64,000 nt of DNA from Nocardia brevicatena NBRC 12119 (GTDB lineage Bacteria > Actinomycetota > Actinomycetes > Mycobacteriales > Mycobacteriaceae): the NCBI RefSeq assembly GCF_000308495.1, contig NZ_BAFU01000086.1, forward strand, positions 62,001-126,000. Reading direction: 5' to 3'. Shown piece after piece: positions 29,407-37,168 of this stretch (positions within the stretch are counted from its first letter, which is position 1; every line of letters starts with the position of its first letter). Under the pieces are notes generated by a model. That model saw only the letters and a program-made list of their open reading frames with translations, was not told the origin of the DNA and ran no database searches. Position numbers and translations under genes: made by a program.

Positions 29407-29455
29407 GCGTCAACCATAAGTTGACGCATGCCTTCCCGTCAACCCTGAGTTGACG
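29405..29455. promoter_or_regulatory. twin perfect palindromes at the Clp-N/HTH gene start
   Basis: The first palindrome has 10-bp arms ATGCGTCAAC (29405-29414) and GTTGACGCAT (29420-29429). The second has 7-bp arms CGTCAAC (29437-29443) and GTTGACG (29449-29455). Both have 5-bp spacers and their centres are 29 bp apart. The first overlaps the start codon at 29406. Confidence 0.8.
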
Positions 29456-29463
29456 AGAGGGAG

Positions 29464-30402
29464 TCAGCGTCCGACGTCCTCCCGATCGCGTTTCCCTCCG
29501 GGCCGGCGCAACCGCAACCGCGAGTCGCCGCGCAGCACCGGCCGGCGGATATCCGGGCGGCGTAGCGCCGGCCGGCGCAACCCGGCTATCCGTCCGTCGG
29601 CACGCCGATCGGCCCGCCGCTGCGCCCGCCGTTCGGCGGGTTTGTGCTGCCAGGTCTCCGGCCGTGCCGCCACCCAACGCTGCGAATACCAGGCGAACGG
29701 GATATGCCCCAGATACAGCACGATCAACACCAGCAGGAGAACCACCGGATAGGTCACCAGCGCGGCCCCGGCCAGGGCGACCAGCACCAGCAGCCCGGCG
29801 GCGGCCTGCGGTGCCACCGACACCGACTTCAGCGCCAATGTCGGGATGGTGCTCACGCACAGCGCGGCGGTGCAGATGGTCCACGTTGCCACCACATAGA
29901 AATTGGCCCACCACCCGTCACCCAACTGCTGGTACAGCGCGATCGGCGCCAGGGCGATGAGCGCGCCCGCCGGCGCCGGAACGCCGACGAAGTAATCGCG
30001 TGCCCAGTCCGGCCGGGTGTCGTTGTCCATCAGGGTGTTGAACCGGGCCAGCCGCAGCACGATGCTCACCGCGAACATCAGCGCGATGATCCACCCGGCG
30101 CCGCTGTCCTCGTCGAGCAACGCCACATACAGCACGAGCGCCGGCGCCACCCCGAAGGAGATCGCGTCGGACAGCGAATCCAGCTCGGCGCCGATCTTGC
30201 TCGTGGCGGACAACAGCCGGGCCAGACGCCCGTCCAGGGTGTCCAGAACGGCCGCGGCGCCGATCATGGCCAGCGCGACCCCCCACTGTCCCTCCAGGCC
30301 GAATTTCACCGCGGACAGCCCGGAGCACAGCGCCAGAATGGTGATTATGCTCGGCAGCAGCCGGATCGATCGGCGCCGCCGTCCCTCGATGATCTGCTCC
30401 AT
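29464..30402 (-). CDS. pssA: CDP-diacylglycerol--serine O-phosphatidyltransferase
   Basis: Makes phosphatidylserine from CDP-diacylglycerol and serine in the membrane. The CDP-alcohol phosphotransferase signature is present as DTLDGRLARLLSATSKIGAE followed by LDSLSD (D-G-x2-A-R-x8-G-x3-D-x3-D). About seven hydrophobic segments follow, then a long Arg-rich tail (from about residue 245) that probably faces the cytoplasm. The ATG at 30402 overlaps the psd stop codon (TGATG), so the two are coupled and run psd then pssA. Confidence 0.93.
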   Translation of the reverse strand: MEQIIEGRRRRSIRLLPSIITILALCSGLSAVKFGLEGQWGVALAMIGAAAVLDTLDGRLARLLSATSKIGAELDSLSDAISFGVAPALVLYVALLDEDSGAGWIIALMFAVSIVLRLARFNTLMDNDTRPDWARDYFVGVPAPAGALIALAPIALYQQLGDGWWANFYVVATWTICTAALCVSTIPTLALKSVSVAPQAAAGLLVLVALAGAALVTYPVVLLLVLIVLYLGHIPFAWYSQRWVAARPETWQHKPAERRAQRRADRRADGRIAGLRRPALRRPDIRRPVLRGDSRLRLRRPGGKRDREDVGR

Positions 30403-31127
30403 CACGCGTCGGCGGACGGCAGTACCGCCAGCACCGTCTCCCCTCCGATGGTGCGCTGCCCGAGATCGACGAGCAGTTCGGTGCCTTCCGGGAAATAGGT
30501 GTCGACCCGTGAGCCGAAGCGGATCAGGCCATAGGTGTCGCCGATGGTGAGCACATCACCCGGTACGGCGTCGCAGACGATCCGGCGGGCCAGCAGCCCG
30601 GCGATCTGCACCACCACGACCCGCTGCCCCGTCATGGTCTCGATGACCATGCTGTTGCGCTCGTTCACCGTACTGGCCTCGGGCAGGTCCGCGGAACGGA
30701 ACTGTCCGCGCTGATGCCGTACGGCGCGTATGGTGCCCGATACGGGGGTTCGCTGAACGTGGACGTCCAATACGGAGAGGAAGATGCTCACGCGCGGCAG
30801 CGGACGATCGCCCAGGCCCAGTTCGGCGGGCGGTACGGCCGTGTCTACCAGGGCGACCTCTCCGTCGGCGGGCGCGACCACCACGCCGCGGCGGTTGGGG
30901 GGCACGCGGCGGGGGTGGCGGAAGAACGCCGCGCATGCGGCGGCGGCCACCAATCCGGCCCGACGCACCCAGCGGCGTTTACCGCCGAGAACCGCGGCGG
31001 CCAGCGGCGCTGCCACGAACGGCAGCCCGGCCGGATGCAGCGGCGGGATCGCATGGCGCACCAGATCGACCACATGGCCGAGGCCGGTGCGTTCGGGCGT
31101 GCCGGGCGGGGTGGGACGGCGTGCCAC
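30402..31127 (-). CDS. psd: phosphatidylserine decarboxylase proenzyme
   Basis: Pyruvoyl enzyme converting phosphatidylserine to phosphatidylethanolamine. The 241-residue short form has [20 protein letters not shown] and [20 protein letters not shown]. The self-cleavage site is in [15 protein letters not shown], where Gly-Ser is cut to form the pyruvoyl group. It starts at GTG 31127 with AGAGGAG upstream, and its stop overlaps the pssA start. Confidence 0.93.
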   Translation of the reverse strand: MARRPTPPGTPERTGLGHVVDLVRHAIPPLHPAGLPFVAAPLAAAVLGGKRRWVRRAGLVAAAACAAFFRHPRRVPPNRRGVVVAPADGEVALVDTAVPPAELGLGDRPLPRVSIFLSVLDVHVQRTPVSGTIRAVRHQRGQFRSADLPEASTVNERNSMVIETMTGQRVVVVQIAGLLARRIVCDAVPGDVLTIGDTYGLIRFGSRVDTYFPEGTELLVDLGQRTIGGETVLAVLPSADA

Positions 31128-31260
31128 AGACTCCTCTTTCGTGTTCGGTGCGGTCTCCGCGCCTGTTCGGCCGGGACACCACCATTGCGGTGGCGACCCG
31201 GCCGTACGGGTAGGCGCAGGCGATCACACCTTACGCGCTTCGAGTCGGTGGCACCCCGCG

Positions 31261-31533
31261 TCAGGCAACCGGCCTACGTCCGGTCACCAACTTCACCAGG
31301 AACAGCAGAATCACCGCCCCGGCCAGGCAGGTGAAGAAGCTGAACCACAAGCCACCGCCCTCGACGTCGACGCCGAGCAACTTGAGCAGGAATCCGCCCA
31401 GTAGGCCGCCTACTATGCCGACTACGATATTGAGCAGAATGCCCTGCTGCGCGTCGGTTTTCATGATCTTGCTGGCGATCCAACCGGCGATTCCGCCGAT
31501 GATGATCCACCCGACGATACCGAGACCGAGCAT
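31261..31533 (-). CDS. GlsB/YeaQ/YmgE family membrane protein
   Basis: A 90-residue protein with three hydrophobic helices and Gly-rich turns (GIVGWIIIGGIAGWIASKIM, NIVVGIVGGLLGGFLLKLLG, TCLAGAVILLFLVKLV). The family is stress-associated but its function is unknown. ATG 31533 is preferred to an in-frame start at 31611 because GAGG precedes it and hydrophobicity starts there. Confidence 0.85.
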   Translation of the reverse strand: MLGLGIVGWIIIGGIAGWIASKIMKTDAQQGILLNIVVGIVGGLLGGFLLKLLGVDVEGGGLWFSFFTCLAGAVILLFLVKLVTGRRPVA

Positions 31534-31764
31534 ATTGTCCTCGCTCCACACTAGTTGGGTCACGCCACGGCGATGGGCGCACTGTGGGGATACCCGGCGA
31601 GGATGAGACAAACCGCGTTGCGCTGTTCGAACTTCGAGCTAATATGAGGGTGCCTCATGTCTACGGATTGCCCAACACCGGTGTTCGCACCGACTCCAGG
31701 TGAGGAACCACATCGAACTCGGGGACGACCCGGCGGCACCGCCGCAGGTACATAGGAGACGATC

Positions 31765-32811
31765 ATGGCCGCTCGACTCGCCCAGACGACCGGGGCACAG
31801 CACACCGCGATCCTGGGACTGGGAGTATACCGCCCCGCTCGGGTGGTCACGAACGACGAGGTGGCCGGCCAGATCGACTCCAGCGACGAATGGATACGCA
31901 CCCGGTCGGGGATTCGCACCCGACGGTTCGCCGACGATACCGAGACCATCCGGTCGATGAGTGTCGCGGCGGCCCGCGGCGCACTGGAATCGGCCGGTAT
32001 CGCCACCGACCAGGTCGACTGCGTTATCGTCGCGACCTCCACCCACCTACTGCTCACCCCCGCCGCGGCACCGCGTATCGCCACCGAGTTGGGGATGAAC
32101 GGCGCCGCGGCCTTCGACATCTCGGCGGGCTGCGCCGGGTTCTGCCACGCCCTGGCCATGGCGTCGGACCTCGTGCGGGCGGGCACCTCCACGCATGTGC
32201 TGGTCATCGGGGTGGAGAAGCTCACCGACACCGTCAACCCGAAAGACCGCTCCACCGCCTTCCTGTTCGCCGACGGCGCCGGCGCGGTAGTGGTGGGCCC
32301 GTCCGAGGTCCAGGGCATCGGGCCCACCGTCTGGGGTTCGGACGGCACCCAGCACCGCGCCATCCGCCAGGACAAGGACTGGCTCGAGTTCTTCACCGAA
32401 ATCGAGGAGAAGGGCCTGGACGCGGTGCGCCCCTATCTGGCGATGGAGGGCACCGCGGTATTCCGCTGGGCCGCACATTCGCTGGAGAAGGTCTGTCGGG
32501 ACGCGATCGACCGGGCCGGGCTGGCCACCGAGGAATTGGACGCGATGATCCCACACCAGGCCAACGGTCGGATCATCGAGATCATGGCGCGCGTATTGAA
32601 ACTGCCGGAGAACTGCGCGCTGGCCAACGATATCGAGGAGACGGGGAACACCTCCGCCGCCTCGATCCCATTGGCCATGGAGGCCCTGCTGCGTACCGGC
32701 CGGTCGAAGCCGGGCGATACCGCACTGCTCATCGCCTTCGGCGCCGGGCTGTCCTATGCCGCGCAGGTGGTGACGCTACCGGAGTTCAGTTCGTCTCGGC
32801 CGCTGCCTTGA
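31765..32811 (+). CDS. fabH: beta-ketoacyl-ACP synthase III family protein
   Basis: A 348-residue KAS III condensing enzyme that joins an acyl-CoA starter with malonyl-ACP. The catalytic triad is visible: Cys in DISAGCAGFCHALAMA, His in AMIPHQANGRIIEIMA and Asn in EETGNTSAASIPLAM. The N-terminus ILGLGVYRPARVVTNDEVAG is standard. It stands alone, so it could serve primary fatty acid synthesis or a specialised pathway. The 3' end overlaps the convergent SRPBCC gene by 26 bp. Confidence 0.9.
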   Translation: MAARLAQTTGAQHTAILGLGVYRPARVVTNDEVAGQIDSSDEWIRTRSGIRTRRFADDTETIRSMSVAAARGALESAGIATDQVDCVIVATSTHLLLTPAAAPRIATELGMNGAAAFDISAGCAGFCHALAMASDLVRAGTSTHVLVIGVEKLTDTVNPKDRSTAFLFADGAGAVVVGPSEVQGIGPTVWGSDGTQHRAIRQDKDWLEFFTEIEEKGLDAVRPYLAMEGTAVFRWAAHSLEKVCRDAIDRAGLATEELDAMIPHQANGRIIEIMARVLKLPENCALANDIEETGNTSAASIPLAMEALLRTGRSKPGDTALLIAFGAGLSYAAQVVTLPEFSSSRPLP

Positions 32812-33238
32812 TCTTGGTGAGGGTTTCGTCCATTCCACGCAGCAGCGTCTCCTCGAACGCGGTCTCGCCACCGAGCACGAGGGCGATCGCCTTGTGGGAG
32901 AACGCCGTGGTCCCGTTGGGCATGTCCCGACGCTCGACCAGGCGGGTACCGGTCTCGGTGGGCTCCAAGGTGTAGCTCCAGACCGACCGGTTCTGGTTGA
33001 CCCGGAAGGCCAGGGCGTGGTTCGGCTCGTAGCGCACGATACGGGCCGTGGTGGGCCAGAATTTCCATCCGTCGCGGTTGAGGTTGACCGTCCAGGTGCC
33101 GGCCCGCGGACGGCCCAGGGTGATCATCCGAACGCACTGCGGACTGAATTCCGGCATCCTTCGCGGGTCGGACACCACAGCCCAAACCCGCTCCGGGGAC
33201 GCGGCGATATCAATACTGGTTTCCAAGTTCTTCGGCAA
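32786..33238 (-). CDS. SRPBCC family protein (polyketide cyclase/START-like)
   Basis: A 150-residue ligand-binding fold. ETSIDIAASPERVWAVVSDP is the usual first strand and helix, followed by VRYEPNHALAFRVNQNRSVW and a C-terminal helix (FEETLLRGMDETLTKIKAAA). TTG 33238 is chosen because GGAGG lies about 6 bp upstream and the family domain begins there; the in-frame ATG at 33304 adds 22 unrelated residues. The ligand is unknown. Confidence 0.82.
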   Translation of the reverse strand: MPKNLETSIDIAASPERVWAVVSDPRRMPEFSPQCVRMITLGRPRAGTWTVNLNRDGWKFWPTTARIVRYEPNHALAFRVNQNRSVWSYTLEPTETGTRLVERRDMPNGTTAFSHKAIALVLGGETAFEETLLRGMDETLTKIKAAAETN

Positions 33239-33438
33239 CGCTGCCTCCGGGTACGCGAAACTGCAAGTATCGGAAAGGGTAGCGACAGGCGACGGATGGG
33301 TCACGTTCCGGCCGGTCGGCTACCTCTCGAACAGGCGCCGCGGGCACAATGAAAAAGGCACTCCACTCGGTTGCCGCGTTCTTTCGCCAGCAAGACACAG
33401 TCACCGGCAAACATTCAGCAAATGTAAGGTGATGGGCC

Positions 33439-33597
33439 GTGAACCTTCGCTCGCTACTGCGCCGCCGATCCACCGAGCCATTGCCGCAGCTGCCTGTCAT
33501 CGAGCCCGAGGAGGCAGCCCGAGACCGTATCGATGAGCGGCTGGAACGGCTGCTCACCCCCACCGAATTGGATATGGTGCTCCGGCACCGCGTCTGA
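33439..33597 (+). CDS. small hypothetical protein (52 aa)
   Basis: A GTG-initiated short frame encoding NLRSLLRRRSTEPLPQLPV, then EEAARDRIDERLERLLTPTE and LDMVLRHRV. The amphipathic helical region and host-like codon use suggest a real product. A perfect 14-bp stem-loop follows 23 bp after the stop. The upstream bases are GATGGGCC, with only a weak ribosome binding site. Confidence 0.5.
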   Translation: MNLRSLLRRRSTEPLPQLPVIEPEEAARDRIDERLERLLTPTELDMVLRHRV

Positions 33598-33620
33598 ACC
33601 CAGACGTCCTATCCGAAATC

Positions 33621-33652
33621 ATGGCGTCCGACGTCCGCACGTCGGACGCCAT
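33621..33652 (+). terminator. perfect 14-bp stem-loop
   Basis: ATGGCGTCCGACGT and ACGTCGGACGCCAT pair without mismatch around the loop CCGC. It follows the 52-codon gene and lies well before the zinc-finger gene. No T-run is present, so it could also be an operator. Confidence 0.65.
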
Positions 33653-33768
33653 GTGCATCGGGGGAGAACCCGCCGCGTATACCGTGGTCATCGGACCGTC
33701 GTGTCGGTACCGTTGGTATACGCCGCGCACGGGTCCGCGCCCGATATCCATCCTCCCAGGAGACGGTC

Positions 33769-34122
33769 ATGAGTCAAGTCGTCGCAGGTATCGACCCGGA
33801 CGTACCACCCAGCGGCCCCGGCTGTGTGGAATGCGAGGCCACCGACGGCTGGTGGGTACATCTGCGCCGATGCGCGGAATGCGGGCATATCGGCTGCTGC
33901 GACAGCTCCCCTGCCCAACATGCCACCGCGCACGCACGAGAAACCGGCCACCCGTTCGTACAGAGTTACGAGCCCGGTGAGAACTGGTTCTGGAACTACC
34001 AGACCGAACAGATGTACCACGGCGGGCCGGAGCTCGTCCCGCCGCGCAACCATCCTGTCGAACAGGGCGTACCGGGTCCGCGCGGCCGGGTACCCGCCGA
34101 CTGGCAGGCCCATATCCACTGA
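33769..34122 (+). CDS. UBP-type zinc finger protein
   Basis: A 117-residue single-domain protein with a UBP-type zinc finger. Ligands are in GPGCVECEATDGWWVHLRRC, AECGHIGCCDSSPAQHATAH and ETGHPFVQSYEPGENWFWNY. In eukaryotes this domain binds ubiquitin C-termini; in actinobacteria the stand-alone version has no known role. It starts at ATG 33769 with an AGGAG site upstream. Confidence 0.88.
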   Translation: MSQVVAGIDPDVPPSGPGCVECEATDGWWVHLRRCAECGHIGCCDSSPAQHATAHARETGHPFVQSYEPGENWFWNYQTEQMYHGGPELVPPRNHPVEQGVPGPRGRVPADWQAHIH

Positions 34123-34234
34123 TCGCTTCCGCCCGGTCCGGCCCCACTACCCGAAGGAAGACGCCGAGACCACCCGGTACTCTGCAGCGGACGCGTCGGA
34201 GGCTCCGGCGCCGCGAACCACCGGGAAGCACGTG

Positions 34235-34699
34235 ATGAAGCGAATTTCTTCAGTCGTCGTCTCGGCCACTGCAGCACTCGCACTGCTGCTGGCCGGTTGC
34301 GGATCGGACGAGGAGGCCGGCGAGGCGAGTGATCTGCGCAAGGGCGTAACCGCGACCACCGAAACGGCCGATACCTCGAATACCACACGGCCGAGCGAAT
34401 CGACGGAGCCGGAATCCGAACCGAAACCACCGGCGAACGCCGAAGAACCGCGGACCCCGGCCACCGAGACGGACGCGGACACCCCGGCCGCGGCCTCGGA
34501 CACCACCTGCGCCGAATTCAAGGCCCTGGACGAAGACGCACAGAAGGCGCTGGTCGAGCGGATTCTCGCCGACCACCCGGAAAGCTCCTTCGCGGGCAGC
34601 CCGAACGTCGCGCTCGGTACCGCGAAACTGGTCTGCAATGCCGGCGGCCTCACCGATACGCCGGTGGCTCTCGCCGCGGGCCTGATCCCGGAAAACTAG
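34235..34699 (+). CDS. putative lipoprotein
   Basis: A 154-residue lipoprotein. The signal peptide ISSVVVSATAALALLLAGCG has the lipobox LLAGC. A Thr/Glu/Pro-rich linker (about 30-85) leads to a small C-terminal domain with two Cys (DTTCAEFKALDEDAQKALVE and GTAKLVCNAGG), probably disulfide-bonded and resembling HdeA/DUF732-like folds. It lies just upstream of the AAA+ ATPase gene on the same strand. An adjacent in-frame GTG at 34232 is an alternative start. Confidence 0.75.
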   Translation: MKRISSVVVSATAALALLLAGCGSDEEAGEASDLRKGVTATTETADTSNTTRPSESTEPESEPKPPANAEEPRTPATETDADTPAAASDTTCAEFKALDEDAQKALVERILADHPESSFAGSPNVALGTAKLVCNAGGLTDTPVALAAGLIPEN

Positions 34700-34727
34700 C
34701 GACACCTCCCGGCCGGGTCCGGGCAGA

Positions 34728-36986
34728 ATGGTCACGATGGCTGAACTGGCACTGACCGCCCGACTGAACTCCTCCGCCGCCGATGCGCGCCGCGGCGTGG
34801 TCCGGCTGCACCCAGAGGTACTGGCCGCCCTCGGGCTGCGCGAATGGGACGGAATAACCCTCGTGGGATCGCGACGCACGGCCGCGGTCGCCGGACGGGC
34901 ACCGACCGGGACACCCGCCGGGACGGTCCTGCTCGACGATGTGACGCTCTCCAACGCGGGGCTACGGGAGAACGCAACCGTGGTGGTGTCACCCGCGACC
35001 GTCTACGGGGCCAAGCGCGTCGTGGTGAGCGGATCGCGGTACGCCGCCCGCTCCATTCCGGCCGCGACCCTGCGCCAGGCACTACTCGGCAAGGTGGCGA
35101 CCGTCGGCGACACCGTCTCATTGCTCCCCCGCGATCTCGGCCCCGATATCCCGGCGTCGGCCGCGAGCCTGGCGCTGTCCCGGGCGTTCGGTATCGCCTG
35201 GACGTCCGAATTGCTCACCGTGGTCACCGTCGACCCGACGGGTGGGCCGGTGAGCGTCCAGCCCAATACCTGCGTCGAATGGAGCATGGGCGCGATTTCC
35301 GGCGCACCCCTGCCCGACGACGCCACGGGTGTGACAGCGCGACGGGCGGCCCCGGGCGGTCCCGCGGGCAACGGGGTATCCGAATCCCCCGAGGCGCCAA
35401 CGATATCGACGCCTACATCCCCGGGGACGCCGGTCTCGGTGGACGACCTGGCCGGTGTCCGTACCCAGGCGGCCAAACTCGGCGAATGGCTCGGTCTCGC
35501 ACTCGACGAACCGGAACTGCTGAAAACCCTCGGCGCCTCACCGCATCTGGGGGTTCTCATCACCGGACCGGCCGGGGTCGGCAAGGCCACCCTCGCGCGG
35601 GCGGTCACGGCACCGCGGCGCATCGTCGAACTGGACGGCCCCTCGGTCGGGGCCGCCGAGAGCGGCGCACGTCTGCGCGAAGTCGCCGCGGCGGTCGCCG
35701 AGGTCGGGAGCGGACAGGGCGGAATCCTGCTCATCACCGATATCGACGCGCTGCTGCCCGACCCGGCCGAGCCCGTGGCCACGCTCATCCTGGACCAACT
35801 GCGCGCGGCGGTGGCCAAACCGTGCGTCGCGCTGCTGGCCACCACCGCCCATCCCACCTCGGTGGATCCGCGGCTGCGCGCCCCCGACCTGTGCGATCGG
35901 GAACTGACCCTGCCCCTGCCGAACACGACGGTGCGCAAGGCCCTGCTGGAACAGTTGCTGCGCAAGGTCCCGACCGGCGAGCTGCGATTGGATGAGATCG
36001 CGGCCGGCACCCCCGGCTTCGTGGTGGCTGACCTGGCGGCGCTGTGCCGGGAAGCGGCGTTGCGGGCGGCCTCGCGGGCCAGCCGCGAGAAGGCCACCCC
36101 GAAACTGACCCATGAGGATCTGGCCGGCGCGCTCGAGGTGATTCGGCCGCTGTCCCGGTCGTGCACCGAAGAACTGGCCATCGGCAGCCTCGGCCTCGAC
36201 GACGTCGGCGATATGGCGGAAACCAAACAGGCACTCACCGAAACCGTGCTGTGGCCGCTGCGACACCCCGATTCGTTCGCCCGACTCGGTATCGAACCCC
36301 CGCGGGGTGTGCTGCTGTACGGTCCGCCCGGTTGCGGGAAGACCTTCCTGGTCCGAGCCCTGGCCGGAAGCGGCCAGCTCAGCGTGCACGCGGTGAAGGG
36401 CGCCGAGCTGATGGACAAATGGGTCGGCTCCTCCGAACGCGCGGTGCGGGAGCTGTTCCAGCGGGCCCGCGACTCGGCGCCGTCGCTGATCTTCCTGGAC
36501 GAGGTGGACGCGCTGGCGGCTCGGCGTGGCCAGAGTTCCGATTCCGGCGTGGGCGATCGGGTGGTCGCCGCGCTGCTCACCGAGCTCGACGGGGTGGAGC
36601 CGCTGCGCGATGTGGTGGTGCTCGCGGCCACCAACCGGCCGGAACTCATCGATCCGGCGCTGCTGCGGCCCGGCCGGCTGGAACGGCTGGTCTTCGTTCC
36701 ACCGCCGGACGCCGCGGCCCGGCTGGCCATCCTGCGCACCGCGGGCCGCTCGGTACCCCTGGCCGCCGAGGTGGACCTGACGACGCTGGCCGAGGAACTG
36801 GACGGATACTCGGCCGCCGACTGCGCCGCGCTGCTGCGCGAGGCCGCGCTCGCCGCCATGCGCCGCGATGTGGATGCGGCCGATATCACAGCAGACGATA
36901 TCGCCGCTGCCCGTCGAGCGGTGCGTCCCTCACTGGACCCTGACCAGGTGGAATCGCTGCGCCGCTACGCCGAAACCCGCAGCTGA
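34728..36986 (+). CDS. AAA+ ATPase of the CDC48/VCP-like type
   Basis: A 752-residue protein with an N-terminal double-psi beta-barrel-like domain and two AAA+ modules. D1 has GPAGVGKATLARAV as Walker A and ILLITDIDALL as Walker B, where the usual DE is replaced by DI, so hydrolysis there may be weak. D2 is complete: LLYGPPGCGKTFLVRALAG, SLIFLDEVDALAARRG, LAATNRPELIDPALLRPGRL with sensor and Arg finger. From memory it corresponds to Rv0435c in M. tuberculosis, near psd/pssA as here. Start at 34728 or 34737. Confidence 0.88.
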   Translation: MVTMAELALTARLNSSAADARRGVVRLHPEVLAALGLREWDGITLVGSRRTAAVAGRAPTGTPAGTVLLDDVTLSNAGLRENATVVVSPATVYGAKRVVVSGSRYAARSIPAATLRQALLGKVATVGDTVSLLPRDLGPDIPASAASLALSRAFGIAWTSELLTVVTVDPTGGPVSVQPNTCVEWSMGAISGAPLPDDATGVTARRAAPGGPAGNGVSESPEAPTISTPTSPGTPVSVDDLAGVRTQAAKLGEWLGLALDEPELLKTLGASPHLGVLITGPAGVGKATLARAVTAPRRIVELDGPSVGAAESGARLREVAAAVAEVGSGQGGILLITDIDALLPDPAEPVATLILDQLRAAVAKPCVALLATTAHPTSVDPRLRAPDLCDRELTLPLPNTTVRKALLEQLLRKVPTGELRLDEIAAGTPGFVVADLAALCREAALRAASRASREKATPKLTHEDLAGALEVIRPLSRSCTEELAIGSLGLDDVGDMAETKQALTETVLWPLRHPDSFARLGIEPPRGVLLYGPPGCGKTFLVRALAGSGQLSVHAVKGAELMDKWVGSSERAVRELFQRARDSAPSLIFLDEVDALAARRGQSSDSGVGDRVVAALLTELDGVEPLRDVVVLAATNRPELIDPALLRPGRLERLVFVPPPDAAARLAILRTAGRSVPLAAEVDLTTLAEELDGYSAADCAALLREAALAAMRRDVDAADITADDIAAARRAVRPSLDPDQVESLRRYAETRS

Positions 36987-37168
36987 GACCCACCGCACCC
37001 CGATACCCGCTACGCGGTGACCCGCGGTCGGCGATTCATGCTGCCGGGTTGCTATGCCCATCCCCACACCAGATTTTCCGGGGCCACGCCGCCGGCAGCG
37101 CATAGGATTGCTGGGGAAAGCCGAAGAAAACCGCGCCACCCCGCCGTATCGACCAGACGGAGTGAAGT

